From assembly GCA_035622755.1 (NCBI GenBank), contig DASPUU010000239.1, positions 1 to 19,225 of the forward strand: a stretch of 19,225 nt of DNA, given 5' to 3'. How positions within the stretch are numbered: the first letter of the stretch is position 1; the number at the start of each line of letters is the position of its first letter. The DNA is from JADGRA01 sp035622755 (GTDB lineage: Bacteria; Myxococcota; Myxococcia; Myxococcales; Myxococcaceae). The position numbers and the translations under genes were made by a program. The notes below the pieces were generated by a model. The model had not been told where the DNA came from, did not search any database, and worked only from the letters and a program-made list of their open reading frames with translations. This document shows positions 14,221 to 19,225 of the stretch, in pieces.

Positions 14221-14649
14221 TCAGGCCCCGGCGGGGGCCTCGCGGTAGATGAATGCCCCGAGCACCGTCGCCAGCGCCATGTAGACGAGCTCGAGCAGGG
14301 CGAAGAGAAGAGTGAGGTGCATCGGGAAGAGGCCGATGAATCCCTCGTGCAGGTGCGGCAGCAGCGCATGGAGGATCCACAGCGCGAAGGCCACCGTCAC
14401 CGCCGTCCGTGGGCCCGGCCCGAGGCGCGGACGGACCGCGGCGTAGACCCACACCGAGACCCACCCCACCAGCAGACCCCAGCCGACGAAGAAGGCCAGC
14501 GTCCCGACCCACGGCTCCTGCTTCACCCCCAGCGCCTGGAGCCGGGCGGCGTAGCCCGGCCCGACGAGAGCGCCGGAGATGGTCAGCTCCAGGGCGTCGA
14601 AGAGAATTCCGGCGGCCAGGCCGCCCACCGCGATGCGCTTCCAGTTCAT
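14221..14649 (-). CDS. Small four-helix membrane protein, unknown function
   Basis: 142 residues, starting MNWKRIAVGGLAAGILFDAL. Four hydrophobic segments lie at about 7-30, 48-70, 82-98 and 107-134, with a short polar C-terminal end. The first segment carries GGLAAGILFDALE. The pattern resembles small uncharacterised integral membrane proteins of many bacteria, but I cannot name a family. A clear GGAGGC (complement of 14656-14661) lies 6 bases upstream of the ATG. It starts 23 bp after the amidase stop, so it is probably last in an operon with the amidase. No catalytic motif was seen. Confidence 0.82.
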   Translation of the reverse strand: MNWKRIAVGGLAAGILFDALELTISGALVGPGYAARLQALGVKQEPWVGTLAFFVGWGLLVGWVSVWVYAAVRPRLGPGPRTAVTVAFALWILHALLPHLHEGFIGLFPMHLTLLFALLELVYMALATVLGAFIYREAPAGA

Positions 14650-14672
14650 CGTGCTGCCTCCTTCCCGAGGCG

Positions 14673-16475
14673 TCAGAAGCCCGGCGGGCGCTCGGCCGCC
14701 ACGCCCAGTGCCCTTTCCAGGGCCATTCCCACCCGGACCAGAGTGCCCTCGTCGAAGAGCCGGCCGATGAGCGTCACCCCCTGGGGAACACGGCGCTTCG
14801 CCGGGAGCGCCGGCCACTGCTGCCCCGGGGGCGGGAGCCAGTCGCTCCGGATGCGATCCACCTCGATGAAGCCGGCCCGCAGCGTGAGCGAGGGGTGGCC
14901 GGTGAGGTTGGTGCCGATGAGCGTGTCGTCCCGGAGGTAGGGAACGAGGAGCACGTCGACGGTCGACAAGAGCGCGTTCATGGCCAGCGCCGCCTGTCGC
15001 CGGAGCCGGTCCGCCTGGACCAGGTCCACCGCCGAGAGGAAGCGCGCCTGGCGGAAGAGGTTGGGCCAGGCGTCGAAGACCTGCATCTTCAGCTGGTCGA
15101 CGCCGTGGGAGAGCGTCAGCTCCTCGAACGACGCTGCCGCCTCGGCGAAGAGCACGGTGTACAGGGCGGCGTAGGGCAACTGCGGGAAGTCGACCGGGAC
15201 CACGGTCATCCCCGCCCTCCGGGCCGCCTCGACCACCGCCCGGTCCACCGGCAGCGACTGGCGGTCCCAGTCGTTGGCTGGCTTCTCCAGCCACGCCGGG
15301 ACGTAGCCCACCCGGAGGCCCTTCACCGGCTGACCGGCGTCGAAGGCGAGGTGGCTCGGGACGCACCCCAGGTCCTTTCCATCCGGGCCGGACAGGACCT
15401 GGAGGACGAGCAGCGTGTCCTCCACGCTCCGCGCCATCGGCCCCAGCTTGTCCAGCGACCAGCAGAGGGTCATCGCCCCGGTGCGCGGAACGCGCCCGAA
15501 GGTCGGCCGGAGGCCCGCCACCCCGCACCGCGAGGAGGGGGAGACGATGCTTCCCCCCGTCTCGCTGGCCAGGGCGAAGCCCACCAGCCCGGCTGCGGTG
15601 GCCGCCGCCGAGCCGGCGCTGGAGCCGCTCGAGCCCTCGGCCGGAAGCCACGGATTCTTCGTCTCCCCTCCGAACCAGATGTCGTTCAGGGCCAGGGCCC
15701 CGAGCGAGAGCTTGGCCACCAGGACCGCCCCGGCCGCGTGGAGGCGCGACACCACCGTGGCATCGGTGGCCGGGATCCGGTTCCGGAACGGCTCCGCTCC
15801 CCAGGTGGTGCGGATCCCGGCGGTGTCGAGCAGGTCCTTGGCCCCCCAGGGGACGCCGTGGAGGGGCCCGCGCCACCTGCCCTGGGCGATCTCCCGATCC
15901 GCCGTCCGCGCCTGCTCGAGGGCGAGCGTGTCGGTGAGGGTGATGACGCACTCCAGCCGCGGCCCGAGCGTCTTCAGGCGGTCGAGGTAGAGCTCGGTCA
16001 GACGGACCGAGGAGATCTTCCGGCTCCGGAGCCAGGTCGAGAGCGCCGTCAGCGGGGCATAGGCGATGTCCTCGTCCCGGGTGGGGAGCGCCGGTAGGGC
16101 GCGCGAGAACACGAGCCGGGTCCGTTCCGGGCCCCGAGGGGCCCCCGGGATGCGCGGGTCCCAGAGCTGCGCCGGGACCATGTGCTCGAGTGGGTGGTAC
16201 CGCCGCCGGTCGGCGATCGTCGGTCCGAAGTTGATTGACCAGCTCGATGCGGCCTGGGCCCGCTCCGGCGCCGAGTACTGGACCTCGGGCAGCTTCTCCG
16301 CCTCGGCGATGGTGGTCGCCGTGACGCCCTCCCCCGCCGCCGAACCGGATCCCGGGGGCGGCGCCGCTCCGGCATCATCGGGGGCCGCCACCGCCTCCTC
16401 CGCCCTGGCCACCACGGCGGCGCCGGCCAGGAGCGCGGAACGGGTCAGGAACCTGCGTCGCGAGGTGGGGGCCAT
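14673..16475 (-). CDS. Tat-exported amidase-signature hydrolase
   Basis: 600 residues. A twin-arginine signal covers about 1-30: RRRFLTRSALLAGAAVVARA has the RRxFL consensus and a hydrophobic core. Residues 31-135 are a low-complexity and unassigned extension, then the amidase-signature domain runs from about 137. The catalytic triad is present: Lys213 in GVPWGAKDLLDTAG, cis-Ser285 in GSSGSSAGSAAA, and nucleophile Ser309 in ASETGGSIVSPSSRCGVAGL. The 24-residue Ser-Ser spacing is normal for the family. It would hydrolyse an amide outside the cytoplasm; GatA is excluded because it is exported and lacks GatB/GatC partners. The substrate is unknown. A GGAGGG (complement of 16486-16491) precedes the ATG. 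It lies 51 bp downstream of the Omp85 gene. Confidence 0.9.
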   Translation of the reverse strand: MAPTSRRRFLTRSALLAGAAVVARAEEAVAAPDDAGAAPPPGSGSAAGEGVTATTIAEAEKLPEVQYSAPERAQAASSWSINFGPTIADRRRYHPLEHMVPAQLWDPRIPGAPRGPERTRLVFSRALPALPTRDEDIAYAPLTALSTWLRSRKISSVRLTELYLDRLKTLGPRLECVITLTDTLALEQARTADREIAQGRWRGPLHGVPWGAKDLLDTAGIRTTWGAEPFRNRIPATDATVVSRLHAAGAVLVAKLSLGALALNDIWFGGETKNPWLPAEGSSGSSAGSAAATAAGLVGFALASETGGSIVSPSSRCGVAGLRPTFGRVPRTGAMTLCWSLDKLGPMARSVEDTLLVLQVLSGPDGKDLGCVPSHLAFDAGQPVKGLRVGYVPAWLEKPANDWDRQSLPVDRAVVEAARRAGMTVVPVDFPQLPYAALYTVLFAEAAASFEELTLSHGVDQLKMQVFDAWPNLFRQARFLSAVDLVQADRLRRQAALAMNALLSTVDVLLVPYLRDDTLIGTNLTGHPSLTLRAGFIEVDRIRSDWLPPPGQQWPALPAKRRVPQGVTLIGRLFDEGTLVRVGMALERALGVAAERPPGF

Positions 16476-16526
16476 CGGTGGTCGTCCCTCCGCCCAGGAT
16501 GCCCGGGGCCGCCGGGACTCTAGCCG

Positions 16527-19225
16527 TCAGAAGAGGCCGACGCTGAACTGGAGGGCGAAGATCTGCTCGTTGAGCGGGCTGTACGGGGCGAGGTTGAAGC
16601 CCACGTCCAGGGCCAGAGGCCCGATGGGGGTCGCGTACCGGAGGCCGATGCCGGCCACCGGGCGCAGGGTGAGCGGCTGGAACTGGCTCGGATCCGCCCA
16701 CAGATTGCCCGCCTCGAAGAAGATCCCGAGATCGAATCCGAGGATGGCCGGGAAGCGGAGCTCGGCCTTGCCCAGCGTGAACAGCTCGCCGCCCTGGCTC
16801 GGGATCTGGTTGCCCTCGCTGAGGACGATCCCCGCCGGCGTGCAACCCCCCGACCAGACCAGCGCCGCGCAGGCGTTGCGCTGGTCGCGGTAGAAGCCGT
16901 GCAGGTCCTGGGCGATGACCCCGTCCTCGGGAAATCCGCGCAGGGTGTTCACCCCACCGAGGTAGAAGCGCTCGGGCGGGATGATCTGGCCCCCGGCCAC
17001 GAGATTGAAGATCCGGCCGGCGCGGACGGAGAGCGCGAGGACGACCCGCTCCGCCAGCGGGATGTACCCGGTCACGCCCCCGGAGATCTTCCAGGTGAAG
17101 ATGGAGGTGGGGATGGCGTTGTTGCCGAAGGCATCGGTGACCTCGGCGCTGAAGTCCTTGGTCAGCTCGCCCACGGCGCGGATCACCACCCCGCGGGTGG
17201 GGTTGATGGGATTGTCCCGGAAGTCGAGCGTGAACGCCGGGCTGAGCGTCTGCAGCGCGTAGTTGCCGGTGGGGAAGCGGAGCCGGGTCAGGTCCAGGCT
17301 CGAGGTGGCCAGCAGCGCGGAGAGCGCGTTGTAGTTCCGCACCAGGACGCCCTCCACCGTGTACTGCCCGGTGAAGCTCACCCAACTGGCGATCTGCCAG
17401 TCCATCCCGGCGATGCCCGCCACCCGGCCGAAGAAGTAGGAGGGGCGGTGGACGCGCTCGGCCACGAAGGTGATGCGCGCCCCGATGTCCTGGGGAAGGA
17501 GCCAGGGAATGCGAGCCTGGGAGATGGTGACGTTGAAGTTGAAGTCGATGCCGGACAGCCCCTGCAGCTCGGAGCCGGGGATGAAGTCCTGGAGGGGGAG
17601 CAGGCTCAGCCCGACGTAGTTCACCTTCCCGCGGGCGGTGATGTTGATGGCCTCGCCGAAGAGATTCGGGTAGACGACGTCGCCGACCAGGCGTGGTCCA
17701 TCCACCGTCGAGTAGCCGACTCCCCCCGAGCCGGAGAGCAGGGGGCGCTCGCGGGCCTCCACCAGGACGTCCTTGACCGGCTCCTCGTTGTCCGGGGCGA
17801 AGAGGGTCACCGACACCTGCCGGAAGATCCCCAGCGCCAGGAGATTTCGCTGGCTCTGGTAGAGCTCCTCCGGGTCGAGCAGGTGGCCCGGCTTGACCAC
17901 CAGGTTGTCCCGGACCAGGCGCTGGCTGGTGCGCTGCAGACCGCGGATCACCACCTGTCCGACCCGGACCGCCGGCCCCGGTTCGACCCGGACCACCACC
18001 CGTGCCAGCCCGGGCGACTCGATCTCCGGCTTCACCTCCACCCGGGCGAAGAGATGGCTGGCGCGCCCCAGCTGGCCGAGCAGCTCGGCCCGCAGCGACT
18101 CCAGGGCCCGCTGCGAGAGGGGGGCCCCGGGCCCGAGCAGCGGTCGCGGGGGAGGCAGGAATCCCGCCGGCAGGCCGGTGAAGGTCACCGAGGAGACCCG
18201 GGTCTGCACTCCCTCCTCGACGCGGAAGCGGACCCGGGCCCGGTGCGTGCCCACGTCCTCCTCCAGCGACCAGAGCTGGACCCTGGCCGAGAGATGGCCC
18301 TCGACGCGATAGTCGGTCTGCATCGACTCGGCCGCCTCCCGGTAGGCCTCCTCGACGAAGACCTCCAGCGGGTGGAGGTCCGGCGGCGGCAGCACCGGCG
18401 GACCGGGCGACCCGCGGCTCGCCGGATCCTCGAGGAGGCGCGCGTCCCCCGGCGCCGCCGGCGTCCGGGCGGCGATGACGCCGGAGAGGATGCGGCGCAG
18501 GCGCGGTTCGGCCTCGGGGCTGGCCCCCTCGAAGAGGACCTCGGTCACCCGCCGCAACGGCCCCTCGTCGACGGCGAACACCACCACCGTCCTGCCCTCC
18601 ACCGGGTCGGGGACCTCGCGCGCGGCGACCTGGACGTCGGCGAACCCGCGGTACTGGTAGAAGGTCTCGAGTCGCCGGGCGAGCCGGGTCTCGGTGGACC
18701 GGTCGAGCGGCTCGGAGGGATCGTAGTCGACGACGGCCAGGAGGAGCCGCTCCGGGAACCGGCGGGCGCCGCGCACCGCGAAGGTCAGCACCGGCCCGGC
18801 CTCGATGGGAACGGTGACCAGCGCCCCGCCGGGGCGCGGCGTCACCACCGGCGTTCCCAGCCGGGCCCGGTAGTGACCCGTCTCCCGGTAGAGCGTGCGC
18901 AGGCGCTCGGCGCCGCGCTCCAGGACGCCGCGGTCGAGGATGGTTCCCGGCGGCAGCCCGAAGACCTGGCGGAGCCGTTGCTCGGTCAGGTCGGGGGCTC
19001 CGGAGAAGCGGACCTCCGAGACCCGCGTCGGCTGGCCCTCGGTGATGGCCAGGCCGACGTCGACCGAGGTCCCGTCCCGGCTGACGGTGACCACCACCCG
19101 GGCTTCGTTCCAGCCCCGCCGCGCATAGGCCTGGAGGATGCCCGCCCTGGCCTCCTCCAGCTTCTCGGCGAAGAAGTCGCTCCCTTCGGCCAGGTGGGCG
19201 GCGGTGAGGATCTCGCTCCGGGTGA
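16527..19225 (-). CDS. Omp85-family outer-membrane protein (BamA/TamA-like), N terminus cut by window edge
   Basis: 898 residues are visible, and the frame stays open to the right edge; the start lies beyond it. The N-terminal ~500 residues are about six POTRA-like domains, each with a VxxVxFxGA/GL-type strand, a basic helix and a YxxRGF/YxxxGH segment (AYARRGWNEARV; TLYRETGHYRARL; TFYQYRGFADVQV; final VRVGQVVIRGLQRTSQRLVRDN). One POTRA has a Pro-rich insertion. The last ~400 residues are a beta-barrel with the GGVNTLRGF motif of the substrate-loop and a C-terminal Phe (QFSVGLF), the outer-membrane insertion signal. Such proteins insert beta-barrels into the outer membrane. It is BamA-like by POTRA number; TamA or another Omp85 is possible. 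It is probably co-transcribed with the amidase. Confidence 0.92.
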   Translation of the reverse strand, partial: TRSEILTAAHLAEGSDFFAEKLEEARAGILQAYARRGWNEARVVVTVSRDGTSVDVGLAITEGQPTRVSEVRFSGAPDLTEQRLRQVFGLPPGTILDRGVLERGAERLRTLYRETGHYRARLGTPVVTPRPGGALVTVPIEAGPVLTFAVRGARRFPERLLLAVVDYDPSEPLDRSTETRLARRLETFYQYRGFADVQVAAREVPDPVEGRTVVVFAVDEGPLRRVTEVLFEGASPEAEPRLRRILSGVIAARTPAAPGDARLLEDPASRGSPGPPVLPPPDLHPLEVFVEEAYREAAESMQTDYRVEGHLSARVQLWSLEEDVGTHRARVRFRVEEGVQTRVSSVTFTGLPAGFLPPPRPLLGPGAPLSQRALESLRAELLGQLGRASHLFARVEVKPEIESPGLARVVVRVEPGPAVRVGQVVIRGLQRTSQRLVRDNLVVKPGHLLDPEELYQSQRNLLALGIFRQVSVTLFAPDNEEPVKDVLVEARERPLLSGSGGVGYSTVDGPRLVGDVVYPNLFGEAINITARGKVNYVGLSLLPLQDFIPGSELQGLSGIDFNFNVTISQARIPWLLPQDIGARITFVAERVHRPSYFFGRVAGIAGMDWQIASWVSFTGQYTVEGVLVRNYNALSALLATSSLDLTRLRFPTGNYALQTLSPAFTLDFRDNPINPTRGVVIRAVGELTKDFSAEVTDAFGNNAIPTSIFTWKISGGVTGYIPLAERVVLALSVRAGRIFNLVAGGQIIPPERFYLGGVNTLRGFPEDGVIAQDLHGFYRDQRNACAALVWSGGCTPAGIVLSEGNQIPSQGGELFTLGKAELRFPAILGFDLGIFFEAGNLWADPSQFQPLTLRPVAGIGLRYATPIGPLALDVGFNLAPYSPLNEQIFALQFSVGLF

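Noticed and set aside
14673..16475. Assignment of the amidase as GatA of the tRNA amidotransferase.
   Set aside because: It has a Tat signal and a long N-terminal extension, and no gatB or gatC is nearby.
1..19225. CRISPR array, tRNA/rRNA genes, insertion sequences, prophage or toxin-antitoxin genes.
   Set aside because: No regular repeat-spacer pattern, cloverleaf-like sequence, transposase or phage protein was recognised in reading both strands.

Overview
The window is very GC-rich (clearly above 65 percent by eye), almost fully coding, and full of GTG starts and ATGA stop/start overlaps. It encodes a Tol envelope system, an Omp85 outer-membrane protein and a Tat-exported enzyme, so the host is Gram-negative. 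The mix of features suggests a high-GC Myxococcota-type bacterium (Anaeromyxobacter-like). That placement is an inference, because no rRNA or other marker gene is present.

Region 1 (1-4375, + strand) is the 3' end of tolQ followed by tolR, a tolA/tonB-like gene and tolB. The position after tolB, where pal is usually found, is instead occupied by fhs (formate-tetrahydrofolate ligase). Region 2 (4432-6113, + strand) is a translationally coupled GNAT acetyltransferase and class V (isopenicillin N epimerase-like) aminotransferase.

Region 3 (6114-6543) is the only long non-coding stretch. It holds a degenerate ~69-bp tandem repeat and an AT-rich island (about 40 percent GC at 6441-6490). In and around that island are four GCAACT/AGTTGC half-sites, just upstream of a MarR-family regulator gene (6544-7080).

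Region 4 (7120-14061, + strand) is the highlight: seven tightly packed genes for a Ppx/GppA phosphatase, a spinster-like MFS transporter, a type III polyketide synthase, an isoprenylcysteine-methyltransferase-like membrane methyltransferase, a free acyl carrier protein, a fatty acyl-AMP ligase, and an FAD oxidoreductase. Spacing ranges from a 9-bp gap to an 11-bp overlap. The best reading is a phenolic-lipid (alkylresorcinol/alkylpyrone to O-methylated or quinone product) pathway. The ligase would activate a free fatty acid and load it on the ACP, the type III synthase would take the acyl chain and extend it with malonyl units, the methyltransferase and flavoprotein would tailor the product, and the MFS protein would move it. 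The MarR protein is the obvious candidate regulator.

Region 5 (14062-19225) is convergent to region 4. A short stretch (14080-14212) looks like a decayed, frameshifted tetratricopeptide fragment. Then, on the - strand reading right to left, come an Omp85/BamA-like outer-membrane protein with about six POTRA domains (cut by the window edge), a Tat-exported amidase-signature enzyme, and a small four-helix membrane protein, probably one transcription unit. No tRNA, rRNA, CRISPR array, insertion sequence or phage gene was seen.
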